Shown here: piece by piece, positions 7,141 to 15,902 of the stretch | Layout of the letters: every line of letters begins with the position of its first letter | Position numbering within the stretch: position 1 is the stretch's first letter | Source of the DNA: Fimiplasma intestinipullorum | GTDB lineage: Bacteria > Bacillota_I > Bacilli_A > Erysipelotrichales > Coprobacillaceae | Assembly: GCA_018715065.1 (NCBI GenBank) | Contig: DVMJ01000095.1 | Span: 1-18,099 of the forward strand | Length of the DNA: 18,099 nt | Direction of reading: 5' to 3' | Made by a program: the position numbers and the translations under genes | The notes under the pieces: model-generated | What the model was told of the DNA's origin: nothing | Seen by the model: the letters and a program-made list of their open reading frames with translations, nothing else | The model's database searches: none

Positions 7141-10100
7141 TCTTCCTGCAGATGGTCAAAGACATTCATACTGCTGAGTGTTTTGATATGCGTGTTATTC
7201 AAACGTGTCCGCTTGATGACATCTTCCTTAGAAAGGAAAGGATGTTCATTACGTGCCTGAACGATGGTCACAGCCACCGACTCCCCTAAACCGTCGATGC
7301 AGCTGAAAGGCGGTACGATCAAATGTGGATCATTAGGATGCGGCAGAAAACGCGTCGCATCTGACAGTTCCAAATCGATATTGCTGAAAGCAAAACCGCG
7401 TTCAAACATCTCGATGCAAATTTCAAAAACCGAATATAGATCTTCATCTTTCTTGGTTGTCCGGTGCTCCTGTTTCAGCTTTTCGATCTCTCGATGGCGG
7501 TTCATCACGACATCCTTGCCGCGGATCATGCTTTCAATCTCATAAGCATCACAACGAGTCGTGAAATAAACAGAATAATATTCCACCGGATAATATAGTT
7601 TCCACCAGGCCACACGGATAGCCGATAACACGTAAGCGGCGGCATGTGCCTTCGGGAACATGTATTTGATCTTGGCACAGGAATCGATATACCATTGGGC
7701 AATATTATTATCCTCAAGTACCTTGACCCATTCCTGCCAACCTTCTTTATTCTTAGAAGGCTGTCCTTTACGTACGAACTCCATGATCTTAAAGGCCTGT
7801 AAAGGCTCTAAGCCATGCTGCATCAAATAGACCATGATATCGTCACGACATCCGATAACCTCTTTTAGCGTACAGGTACCGGATTTGATCAATAACTCTG
7901 CATTTCCCAGATAAACATCGGTCCCATGAGACAGTCCGGAAATGATGACCAGATCACTAAAGGTCGATGGATGCGTCTGTTCAAGCATTCCGCGTACAAA
8001 TGGGGTTCCGAATTCCGGCAAGCCTAAGGCGCCTGTCTTACAGTTGATCATACTCAGGTCGATCCCCATCGCTTCGGTTGAGTTAAAGAGACTCATGACC
8101 TTTTTGTCATTGGTCGGTATGTCCTTGGGATCAATGTGCGTCAGATCCTGCAGCATACGAATGACCGTAGGGTCGACATGGCCCAGGATATCCAGTTTCA
8201 AGACATTATCATGGATGGCATGGAAGTCGAAGTGTGTGGTCTTCCATAAGCTGGTAAGATCATCGGCCGGATACTGAACCGGGGTAAAATCAAAGACATC
8301 CATCTCTCGCGGAATGACAATGATCCCGCCCGGATGTTGACCGGTCGTCCGCTTGGTTCCGGTACAGCCGGCCGCAATGCGCTCCAGTTCCGCTGAACGA
8401 ATCGTATCCTCTGTCCCCATCAGTTCACTATATCCTTTGGCATAACCATAGGCCGTCTTTTCGGCAACGGTGGAAATCGTACCGGCACGATAGACCTTAT
8501 CCTCACCGAAGAGGACCTTGGTATAGTCATGCGCCTTCCACTGATAATCACCTGAGAAGTTCAAGTCGATGTCCGGTACCTTATCCGCATTAAAACCCAG
8601 GAAGGTCTCAAACGGAATATTATGGCCGTCCCCTTTTAAAGGTTTCCCACAGACAGGACAGCTTTTATCAGGCAGGTCATAACCATCCGCGGTCTCTTCA
8701 GGATTCACAAATTCGCTGTAGCCACAATGTGGGCAGCGATAATGCGGCGGCAAAGGGTTGACCTCGGTGATGCCGGACATGGTTGCCACGAAGCTCGATC
8801 CAACCGAACCACGGGACCCTACCAGATACCCATCTTCATTCGACTTCTTAACCAGACGATGGGCGATGTAATAAATAACGCCAAATCCATGTTTAATGAT
8901 GCTGCCCAGCTCACGATCCAAACGTTTTTCTACAATTTCCGGCAACTTCTCACCATACCATTCATGGGCGGTCTTGTAACACAGGCGCTTCAACTCTTCA
9001 TCCGCACCATCGATAGATGGGGTATACAGCTTATCATGGACCGGCTTGATTTCCTCGATCATATCTGCAATCTTGCGTGTATTCGTCACAACGTATGCAT
9101 ATGCCTTATCACTAGGCAGCCATTGGCTGAAGCTGGCGAGCATCTCATCAGTCGTGCGCAGATAGCAGCTTGGTGTAAACGCCCGCGGATTACGCCGATC
9201 ACAAAGCGGATGAGGTGTATGGTTCAATCCAATGGTCGGATTGGCAATAAAGACATCACGGAAGATCTTTTCTTCAGGCTCAAGAAAATGCACATCCCCA
9301 CTGGCGACAACGAGTTTATTTTTCTTTTCAGCGTGCTCGATCAAGCGTTGAAGGGATAATTTGAGATTGTCCACACTGGCAATCGAACCACGCTCAACCA
9401 GGTGATAATAATCTTCCAATGGCTGGATCTCTATATAATCATAAAAATCTAGTAGCGCATCCAGGGTCTCATCGTTGGCATTCATGGCCGCCTCAAAAAC
9501 CTCTGATTTATAACAAGAGCTGCCAATCAACAAGCCATCATGATACTGACATATCAATTCCTTAGGCAAGCGCGGCTCATTATGAAAATAAGTGGTATTC
9601 GCCTCGGTAATCAGCTTAAAGAGATTCTTCAGCCCCTTCTTATTCTTCACTAGGAGAGTGGCATGATAAGGGTAAACCAGTTTAAAGACCTGATTCATAT
9701 CCTGGCGGTCATTGATCTGATTGATATTATAGATGCCTTCGTTCATCAGCTGATGAAACATCATATTTAAGACGTTCGAAAGGACCTCCGCATCATAATC
9801 TGCACGGTGAGCTACGTCGTCATCATACGCAACACGATAAAATTTGGCAACAGCGCCAAGGCGGTAAGATTTCATCGGTTTTAAGATTGCTCTTGCAAGC
9901 GGCAGGGTATCGATGATCGTGTTTTGGATCGGTGGCTTTCCGGCTTTACGATATGCTTCGTTTAAGAAGCCGACATCGAAGGTCGCATTATGAGCGACAA
10001 TGACATGATCGCCAAAGAAATCCATGATGCGATCGACCATTTCCACTGCCGTCGGAGCGTTCTTTACCATCTCATTGGAAATATGGGTCAGATCGACGAT

Positions 10101-11432
10101 CCGTGAAGGAATCTCACGTTCCGGATTGATGAAACATTGCATGCGATCGATGACCTCTCCATTACGCACTTTGACTGCACCAAATTCTGTAATGCCGTCA
10201 TGAACAACAGAGAGCCCCGTTGTCTCAAGGTCAAAAGACACAAAGACAGAATCTTCGATCGGCACATCCCGCGGATTCATCACGATCTTTAAATAGGATT
10301 CAATAGCATTGATCTCAGTGCCATAGATCATCTTCAAATGATGCTTGGCAGCCGCACTCTGGGCTTCCGGAAAGGATTGTACATTGCCATGATCAGTCAA
10401 AGCAATGGCATCATGACCCCAGGAAGCCACACGACTAACATATTCTGTAATCGTGGAGATTCCATCCATGGCTGACATTTGTGTATGGGTGTGAAGCTCT
10501 ACTCTTTTTTCACTGGCCGTATCCGTCCGCGCTGCAGGCGCTTCAATGATTTCAACGGAATTGGCCATCAGGATCGTTTCTTTCGCAAAACTGTCATATT
10601 TGATCTCACCGATCACTTCTACAAAACAATTGCCCTTGCCCACCTTCTGCAATTCTTCCAAAGGATGACGAGCGCTCTCGAAACGCTTAACTAAGATAGA
10701 ATCCGTGTAATCCGTCAGCCAGAGTGTCTGAATGTGTTTACCTGATTTGATCTGAATCAGATCTGTTTTAAATATATAGCCCCGAACTCTGGCATTCCGC
10801 ACATCATTTCTGATTTCGTTGAGTTTCAGATCCACACAGTCTTCTTTGCTGCGTCGATAATAATTCGGTTTGCTCGCTGGCTTTGGTGCTTCCGGCTTTT
10901 TGATTGGGGCACTGACCTTGACTTCAACATTCTGTTCCATTTCCTGTTTGATCTTCTGATAATCCGCATTTTCCGTATCAATCGCAGTCTCTACATTCAG
11001 CGCAAGCCCAACCTCTTCTAACAATGAAGCCAGCAATGGTTTAAGTTCTCTTAGCGCATTTAACTGAATTTCGTTGACCACTTCGATCTTTAACGTATCT
11101 CCTTCATAAGTCAGCGGCAGGCTGGCTACAAAGGCCCATTGCGGATACTGATCCTGCAAGTTCAAGATGAAGTATCTCGCGTAAGCCAGCACCTCCTCTT
11201 TAGGGTAACGCAGTGATCTGACCTTTAGATAAAAGGACGCTGGATAAGGAAAATCATTCAGCCTGGTCTTAAATTGTCGATATTCAGCGAAGGGAATGAC
11301 CTCTTCACTCTCTAAAAAGAAAGAATAACAGTCATGGGTTGTGACTGTTACCTTGGTCATGGTTGCTTTAGCGAGGATGGGCAGTTGACCATCCAGCTTT
11401 AATTGCGAAAGCAAAATTTCTGTTTTATTCAT
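7119..11432 (-). CDS. polC: DNA polymerase III alpha subunit, PolC type
   Basis: 1437 residues, full length for the low-GC gram-positive replicative polymerase. Order: N-terminal domain (1-190), OB domain (about 200-295), PHP domain starting at ELHTHTQMS (312-320) with LTDHGN (345-350), a 3'-5' exonuclease inserted in the PHP (DLETTG 401-406, HNATFD 481-486, HRADYD 542-547), PHP resuming around 620-720, then palm/fingers with LVGSRGSVGSSF (870-881), a Cys4 zinc site (C900, C903, C925, C928), and catalytic PDIDLNF (953-959). The last five residues, QLSLF, form the beta-clamp-binding motif. The ATG at 11432 has AAGGGGG about 7 nt upstream. It is the last gene of the uppS-cdsA-dxr-rseP unit, 19 nt after rseP. 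No proS lies between them. Confidence 0.98.
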   Translation of the reverse strand: MNKTEILLSQLKLDGQLPILAKATMTKVTVTTHDCYSFFLESEEVIPFAEYRQFKTRLNDFPYPASFYLKVRSLRYPKEEVLAYARYFILNLQDQYPQWAFVASLPLTYEGDTLKIEVVNEIQLNALRELKPLLASLLEEVGLALNVETAIDTENADYQKIKQEMEQNVEVKVSAPIKKPEAPKPASKPNYYRRSKEDCVDLKLNEIRNDVRNARVRGYIFKTDLIQIKSGKHIQTLWLTDYTDSILVKRFESARHPLEELQKVGKGNCFVEVIGEIKYDSFAKETILMANSVEIIEAPAARTDTASEKRVELHTHTQMSAMDGISTITEYVSRVASWGHDAIALTDHGNVQSFPEAQSAAAKHHLKMIYGTEINAIESYLKIVMNPRDVPIEDSVFVSFDLETTGLSVVHDGITEFGAVKVRNGEVIDRMQCFINPEREIPSRIVDLTHISNEMVKNAPTAVEMVDRIMDFFGDHVIVAHNATFDVGFLNEAYRKAGKPPIQNTIIDTLPLARAILKPMKSYRLGAVAKFYRVAYDDDVAHRADYDAEVLSNVLNMMFHQLMNEGIYNINQINDRQDMNQVFKLVYPYHATLLVKNKKGLKNLFKLITEANTTYFHNEPRLPKELICQYHDGLLIGSSCYKSEVFEAAMNANDETLDALLDFYDYIEIQPLEDYYHLVERGSIASVDNLKLSLQRLIEHAEKKNKLVVASGDVHFLEPEEKIFRDVFIANPTIGLNHTPHPLCDRRNPRAFTPSCYLRTTDEMLASFSQWLPSDKAYAYVVTNTRKIADMIEEIKPVHDKLYTPSIDGADEELKRLCYKTAHEWYGEKLPEIVEKRLDRELGSIIKHGFGVIYYIAHRLVKKSNEDGYLVGSRGSVGSSFVATMSGITEVNPLPPHYRCPHCGYSEFVNPEETADGYDLPDKSCPVCGKPLKGDGHNIPFETFLGFNADKVPDIDLNFSGDYQWKAHDYTKVLFGEDKVYRAGTISTVAEKTAYGYAKGYSELMGTEDTIRSAELERIAAGCTGTKRTTGQHPGGIIVIPREMDVFDFTPVQYPADDLTSLWKTTHFDFHAIHDNVLKLDILGHVDPTVIRMLQDLTHIDPKDIPTNDKKVMSLFNSTEAMGIDLSMINCKTGALGLPEFGTPFVRGMLEQTHPSTFSDLVIISGLSHGTDVYLGNAELLIKSGTCTLKEVIGCRDDIMVYLMQHGLEPLQAFKIMEFVRKGQPSKNKEGWQEWVKVLEDNNIAQWYIDSCAKIKYMFPKAHAAAYVLSAIRVAWWKLYYPVEYYSVYFTTRCDAYEIESMIRGKDVVMNRHREIEKLKQEHRTTKKDEDLYSVFEICIEMFERGFAFSNIDLELSDATRFLPHPNDPHLIVPPFSCIDGLGESVAVTIVQARNEHPFLSKEDVIKRTRLNNTHIKTLSSMNVFDHLQEENQLSLF

Positions 11433-11451
11433 CTACCTTCCCCCTTTATGC

Positions 11452-12540
11452 TTAAAAGATACGTGAAAAATCCTGTATCGTCACGACGATCATCAGACCG
11501 AAGACTAGCACGAGTCCTGCCAGCTGTAAATAATAGCGTAAACGTGTCGGGATAGGTCTGCCCAATGCTTTTTCTACTAAAGCAAACAGGATCTGCGAAC
11601 CGTCCAATCCTGGAATCGGCATCAGATTAAAGATACCGACGTTGATGCTTAAGGTTGCTACTAACGCAATCAATGTCGCTATATCCCCTTGACTGGTGAC
11701 CTGGCTGGTGACCTGATAGATACCGGCCGGTCCAGATAACTGTGAAATGGTATTTCGCGAATCGGTGATCAATCGACCTAAGGTCTGGAAGATCAGGGTC
11801 GACATTTCAGCGACGTCCTGGAAGGTATAAGAGATACTTTCCGTTAAGGTCAATGAACGTGCCGTTGGCTGAATGCCTAAGTAAAATGCTTCACGGCTTT
11901 CATCATAAAGAGCCACCAGAGTGACCGTTTGCGGTGCACCATCCCGCATCAATCCGATCTCAATTTCTGTTTCCGCTGCCTCAACATGATTGTTTTCCAC
12001 GCGTAATGCCGCTGTGATATCGCTCATGCTGCTGATTGAAAAGGTTTCACCATTGGCCGGAAAAGTCATTTGCGTGATCTCATCCCCGACTTCAATTCCC
12101 GCCTGATAAGCCACACCTTCTTCTAAGACATTACCAATGATGTTCTCGTTGGTTGAAACCGAAGCTGAGAAAGTATAAACGCCAATCAGTAAAACAATGG
12201 CCAATACGAAATTCATGAAGACTCCAGCGGACATCACGACGACCTGCTTCCAGGTCTTGATGCCTTTGATGGTCCGCTCAAAAGGAACATCTTTCATCTC
12301 CTCATTTTCTTCCTGATCCACTTCCCCGGCCATCGCGACATAACCACCGATAGGCAAAGCACGAATATGATAGGCTGTCTCTCCTTTTTGAGAATGCCAT
12401 AAAGAGGGTCCCATACCTATCGAAAATTCACTACAGTAAACGCCAAAGGCTTTGGCAGCGATAAAATGACCTAATTCATGGATAAGAATGATCACCCCTA
12501 AGACAAGGATGAATACAATAAGATTAATGATTGTCTGCAC
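11452..12540 (-). CDS. rseP: Site-2 protease RseP/RasP (intramembrane zinc metalloprotease)
   Basis: 362 residues, an M50 membrane protease that cleaves anti-sigma factors and leftover signal peptides within the membrane. HELGH (21-25) gives the zinc ligands and catalytic Glu22 in the first membrane segment. A second hydrophobic segment spans about 102-128. A single PDZ-like domain (about 135-225) starts with NVLEEGVAYQAGIEVGDEI. The third motif, NLMPIPGLDG (305-314), supplies the Asp ligand; a final membrane segment lies at about 337-355. The start codon is GTG (12538-12540) with AGGAGAG about 7 nt before it, overlapping dxr by 17 nt. Its substrates here are unknown; no anti-sigma gene is nearby. 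Confidence 0.95.
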   Translation of the reverse strand: MQTIINLIVFILVLGVIILIHELGHFIAAKAFGVYCSEFSIGMGPSLWHSQKGETAYHIRALPIGGYVAMAGEVDQEENEEMKDVPFERTIKGIKTWKQVVVMSAGVFMNFVLAIVLLIGVYTFSASVSTNENIIGNVLEEGVAYQAGIEVGDEITQMTFPANGETFSISSMSDITAALRVENNHVEAAETEIEIGLMRDGAPQTVTLVALYDESREAFYLGIQPTARSLTLTESISYTFQDVAEMSTLIFQTLGRLITDSRNTISQLSGPAGIYQVTSQVTSQGDIATLIALVATLSINVGIFNLMPIPGLDGSQILFALVEKALGRPIPTRLRYYLQLAGLVLVFGLMIVVTIQDFSRIF

Positions 12541-13693
12541 TTGCGCTCTCTCCTATTCTTTTGCGAACATAACGTCTTGCCCACAAATCACACATGACAA
12601 GATCATCCAGAGTTGGCTCTTCAATCGCCCGATGATGCTTGAGGCAGTCAGCGACACATTCCTCAATCTCTAAAAACGAGATCTCATCCGATAGAAAAGC
12701 TTGGGTGGCCACCTCTTTGGCAGCATTTAAGACCGCCGGACGCGTCCCACCTAAACGACCCGCATCATAAGCCATCCCTAAAGCCGGGAAGCGTTCAAAA
12801 TCCATTTTACGGAAAGTCAATTGGCCAACCTCCTCCAGATTCAGAGCGTGACTGTTGGCAATCGGTTCACGATCCGGATAAGTCAGCGCGTACTGAATCG
12901 GCAGGCGCATGTCCGGGGTTCCCATTTGTGCTATCACCGCACCATCTACAAATTCAACCATGGAATGCACAATACTTTCCGGATGCATGATCACACTGAT
13001 CTTGCCTAAAGGCAGATCGAACAGCCATTTCGCTTCAATGACCTCAAGTCCTTTATTGAACATGGTCGCACTATCGATCGTAATACTGTTCCCCATGGAC
13101 CAGTTAGGATGCTTTAAAGCCTGTTCCTTGGTGACACCTTTTAACTCTTCTCGATCAAGATCGCGGAAGGCACCACCGGACGCTGTAATGATCAAACGTT
13201 TGATCTGACGATGATCTTCACCCTGCAGGCACTGGAAGATGGCCGAATGCTCACTATCGACCGGCAGGATCCTGACTCCCTTTTCCTTGGCCAGGCGGGT
13301 CACGAGCGAACCACCGACAACCATCGTTTCTTTATTAGCCAAAGCAAGATCCTTGCCCGCTTCAATCGCTGCCAGGCTTGGCTCCAGACCGGCAAATCCT
13401 ACGATCCCGTTCAGGACGATATCCGCTTCTTCTTGGCGGCATAGCGCCAAAAGACCTTCTTTGCCATAACCAAATTGAATGTTCGGATAATCAGCGGCTA
13501 ACCGTTTCGCATCCGCTTCCTCCATCACACAAACATAAGGACAATAAAACGCATCCAACAATGTGCGCAGTTTTTCTATCTGATGTCCACAGGAAAGACC
13601 GACCAATTCAAAATCATCCGGATGATTTCGCACGACATCCATTGCCTGCATGCCGATCGATCCTGTACATCCTAAGATCGTTACTCTTTTCAT
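12524..13693 (-). CDS. dxr: 1-deoxy-D-xylulose-5-phosphate reductoisomerase
   Basis: 389 residues. Converts DXP to 2-C-methyl-D-erythritol 4-phosphate with NADPH, the committing step of the MEP isoprenoid pathway; the product line feeds the UppS encoded in the same unit. Motifs: NADPH-binding GCTGSIG (8-14), LANKET (118-123), metal/substrate DSEHSAIFQCL (146-156), ASGGAFRD (171-178), HPNWSMGNSITIDSATMFNKGLE around 195-217, and MHPESIVHSMVEF. Two ATGs stand in tandem. The second (13691-13693) is preferred because AGGAGG lies 5 nt before it and only 2 nt before the first. The 3' end overlaps rseP by 17 nt. Confidence 0.96.
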   Translation of the reverse strand: MKRVTILGCTGSIGMQAMDVVRNHPDDFELVGLSCGHQIEKLRTLLDAFYCPYVCVMEEADAKRLAADYPNIQFGYGKEGLLALCRQEEADIVLNGIVGFAGLEPSLAAIEAGKDLALANKETMVVGGSLVTRLAKEKGVRILPVDSEHSAIFQCLQGEDHRQIKRLIITASGGAFRDLDREELKGVTKEQALKHPNWSMGNSITIDSATMFNKGLEVIEAKWLFDLPLGKISVIMHPESIVHSMVEFVDGAVIAQMGTPDMRLPIQYALTYPDREPIANSHALNLEEVGQLTFRKMDFERFPALGMAYDAGRLGGTRPAVLNAAKEVATQAFLSDEISFLEIEECVADCLKHHRAIEEPTLDDLVMCDLWARRYVRKRIGESASADNH

Positions 13694-13702
13694 CATAACC
13701 TC

Positions 13703-14479
13703 CTAAAGAAACAATGTATAAAATACGGAAAAGACAATGACGTTGAAAACCAGACTATCAATGCGGTCTAAAACACCGCCATGTCCCGGTAACAAATTTG
13801 AAAAATCCTTGATCTGGTAATGACGTTTCAGGGCACTGAAAGTCAGATCTCCAATTTGACTGGTAACTGTCAAGAGAAAAGCCAGGATCGTCGCTTTGCC
13901 TAACGTGAGCCCAAAAGGGAAGAAATAAGCAATGCCTACACCAAACAGCGTTCCTAAGATCATCCCGCCAAGCGATCCCTCTACGGTCTTTTTAGGAGAC
14001 AGACGAGGAATCAATGGATGCTTTCCAATCAGATATCCCGTGAAATAAGCTCCTGTATCACAGCCATACGTCGCAAATAATAAGAAGAAGATCGCACCCA
14101 GACCTAAGCTGGCACGGATGTGCGCAATCCCACGCAAGGCCGTCAGCACAAAGATCATCATCGTGAAAATCAGGTAACTGTCTTCGATCTTAAACTGTTC
14201 CAAGAGCACTACCAGCGTGAATAGACCTATCAGAAAAAGCATTTCCTGCCAGGCCGGAATGAAGAAATCCTGCGTGCCTAAAAACAGCCAGACACTCATT
14301 GCCAGACAGTACACATCGACGATATAAGACCAGTCCGGGCGATGACAGATCTTGACAATTTCGTACACACCTAATAGACTCACCAGCAGCAAGCCGACCG
14401 TTAAGGCCGTTTGGCCTATGTAAATCACACTTAATGCTAAAGCGGCCAGGATCAAGCCGGTAATGATACGCTGCTTCAT
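13703..14479 (-). CDS. cdsA: Phosphatidate cytidylyltransferase (CDP-diglyceride synthase)
   Basis: 258 residues, polytopic membrane protein with about seven to eight hydrophobic segments. It makes CDP-diacylglycerol from phosphatidate and CTP for phospholipid synthesis. The family signature is near the C-terminus, 215-241: S-x-x-K-R-x4-K-D, then LLPGHGGVLDRID. The CDTGAYFTGYLIGKHPL segment (140-156) and the SPKKTVEGSLGG loop (161-172) are also typical. The ATG overlaps the uppS stop as ATGA, and dxr starts 9 nt after its stop, so it sits inside a tightly coupled uppS-cdsA-dxr-rseP cluster, the usual Bacillota order. Confidence 0.95.
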   Translation of the reverse strand: MKQRIITGLILAALALSVIYIGQTALTVGLLLVSLLGVYEIVKICHRPDWSYIVDVYCLAMSVWLFLGTQDFFIPAWQEMLFLIGLFTLVVLLEQFKIEDSYLIFTMMIFVLTALRGIAHIRASLGLGAIFFLLFATYGCDTGAYFTGYLIGKHPLIPRLSPKKTVEGSLGGMILGTLFGVGIAYFFPFGLTLGKATILAFLLTVTSQIGDLTFSALKRHYQIKDFSNLLPGHGGVLDRIDSLVFNVIVFSVFYTLFL

Positions 14480-15228
14480 GATTTCAGACCTCCAAAGCGA
14501 CGATCTCGATGCTGATAAGCAATGATTGCCTCATGCAGACACGCTTCGTCGAAATCCGGCCAGAGGACCGGTGAGAAATAGAGTTCTGCATAAGAAAGCT
14601 GCCATAGCATGAAGTTGGACAGGCGGCATTCACCACTTGTTCGTACCAGCAAATCGACCGGCGGCAGGTCTGCGCTCATCATATAACTTTCAAAGAGATC
14701 CTCATCGATTTCATCAAGTGTCAGATCTCCTTGTTTATAATCCATTGCAATCTGCTTGCAGGCTTCAACGATTTCCTGTCTGGAACCATAGATAAAGGCA
14801 AAACAGAGGATCAGTCCGGTATTATGAGACGTCCGCTCCACCGCTGAAAAGATGACATCCTGTGTCCACTGGGGTGCTCTGGCAACATCACCAATAAACC
14901 GGATCTGGACATTATTATCCATAAGTTCCTGTAAATACAAGTTAAAGAATTCTTTAGGTAATTTAAAAATATACTCTACTTCCTGCTGGGGACGTGCAAA
15001 ATTCTCAGTCGAGAATGCATAAACGGTCATCGCTTTGACCCCCAGACGATTCGCTTCTAAAGCCAGCGTACGAATTGTCTTGGTTCCTTCATGATGACCG
15101 TAAGTGCGCGGCATGTTTCTTTTTTTGGCCCAGCGTCCGTTTCCATCCATAATAAAAGCAATATGCGCTGGAATGTTGTTTGGATCTAATTTTGGAACAG
15201 TCTGAGGCTGCTTCTTTTTGAAGATCAT
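14476..15228 (-). CDS. uppS: Undecaprenyl diphosphate synthase (cis-prenyltransferase)
   Basis: 250 residues. Condenses isopentenyl diphosphate units onto farnesyl diphosphate to make the C55 lipid carrier for peptidoglycan. Motifs: HIAFIMDGNGRWAKKR (22-37) with catalytic Asp28, GHHEGTK (44-50), AFSTENF (71-77), and the signature LVRTSGECRLSNFMLWQ (194-210) followed by YAELYFSP. The central motif, usually LNFALNYGGR, reads LCFAFIYGSR (141-150), which departs from consensus at several places. GGGAGGA lies 5 nt before the ATG. It is the first gene of its transcription unit, with a promoter about 45 nt upstream and the frr terminator beyond it. The next gene, cdsA, overlaps by 4 nt. Confidence 0.95.
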   Translation of the reverse strand: MIFKKKQPQTVPKLDPNNIPAHIAFIMDGNGRWAKKRNMPRTYGHHEGTKTIRTLALEANRLGVKAMTVYAFSTENFARPQQEVEYIFKLPKEFFNLYLQELMDNNVQIRFIGDVARAPQWTQDVIFSAVERTSHNTGLILCFAFIYGSRQEIVEACKQIAMDYKQGDLTLDEIDEDLFESYMMSADLPPVDLLVRTSGECRLSNFMLWQLSYAELYFSPVLWPDFDEACLHEAIIAYQHRDRRFGGLKS

Positions 15229-15273
15229 AAATGTCCTCCCTCTTCATATGATTATATGCATTATCAATGTGAT

Positions 15274-15302
15274 ATTATACCACACATCCATGCTCACCTC
15301 AA
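15274..15302 (-). promoter_or_regulatory. Sigma-A-type promoter of the uppS-cdsA-dxr-rseP-polC unit
   Basis: Minus-strand TTGAGG (15297-15302), a 17-bp spacer, and TATAAT (15274-15279) preceded by TGTGG, an extended -10. It sits between the frr terminator and uppS. The predicted start is near 15267, about 39 nt before the uppS ATG. Confidence 0.82.
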
Positions 15303-15324
15303 TCAAAACCCCTGTATCAAAGCC

Positions 15325-15353
15325 AAAAAAAGGGGATATCCGAAGATATTCCC
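15325..15353 (-). terminator. Intrinsic terminator of pyrH-frr with a UUCG loop
   Basis: On the minus strand GGGAATATC-TTCG-GATATCCCC, then seven T. The 9-bp stem has one A-C mismatch, and the loop is the very stable C(UUCG)G type. It begins 2 nt after the frr TAA and is the strongest terminator in the window. Confidence 0.93.
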
Positions 15354-15355
15354 AC

Positions 15356-15901
15356 TTATACTGTCATGATTTCCTTTTCTTTATCTTTTGCGATGCTATC
15401 TACCTTTTTCACAAATTCATCGGTCTTCTTCTGTACTTTTTCAGTCGCACGTTTCGCTTCATCCTCACTGAAATCACCTTTTTTGATTTCATCATTCGCA
15501 TCACGACGAATATTACGAATAGCGACTTTAGCTTGCTCAGCCATTTTCGAAACGACCTTGCAGTATTCTTTACGACGATCTTCTGTTAAAGGCGGAATGA
15601 CCAAACGGATCACATTACCATCATTTTGAGGTGTGATACCCAGATCAGATTCAAAGATGGCATGTTCGATATTCTTTAAAGTAGACTTGTCATATGGCTT
15701 GATGACTAACTGACGACCTTCTACAACCTGAACGCTCGCAACCTGATTCACTGGTGTTGGAGATCCCCAGTAATCCACACTGATACGGTCAAGCATATTA
15801 GGATTGGCACGACCAGTACGCACTGTTGCCAGGTCATGGTTTAAAGCAGTAATGGCTTTTTCCATACGCTGTGAAGCTTTTTCAATAATTTCTTTAGACA
15901 T
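15356..15901 (-). CDS. frr: Ribosome recycling factor
   Basis: 181 residues, close to the usual 185. With EF-G it splits the post-termination ribosome. The family pattern is clear: the N-terminal helix EIIEKASQRMEKAITALN, then TVRTGRANPNMLDRI, VDYWGSPTPVNQVA, LVIKPYDKSTLKNIE, IRLVIPPLTEDRRKE, and the long C-terminal helices of the three-helix bundle. The ATG at 15901 has AGGAGG 6 nt upstream and lies 1 nt after the pyrH TAA. An open frame extends 19 codons further into pyrH but lacks a site and is not the start. A UUCG-loop terminator follows at once. Confidence 0.97.
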   Translation of the reverse strand: MSKEIIEKASQRMEKAITALNHDLATVRTGRANPNMLDRISVDYWGSPTPVNQVASVQVVEGRQLVIKPYDKSTLKNIEHAIFESDLGITPQNDGNVIRLVIPPLTEDRRKEYCKVVSKMAEQAKVAIRNIRRDANDEIKKGDFSEDEAKRATEKVQKKTDEFVKKVDSIAKDKEKEIMTV

Positions 15902-15902
15902 A

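Noticed and set aside
8727..9359. 210-codon open frame on the plus strand
   Set aside because: It is antisense to the well-conserved PolC catalytic region, has no ribosome binding site and no recognisable domain.
15218..15589. 123-codon plus-strand frame opposite frr and its terminator
   Set aside because: It runs through the uppS promoter and frr terminator and is antisense to conserved frr codons.
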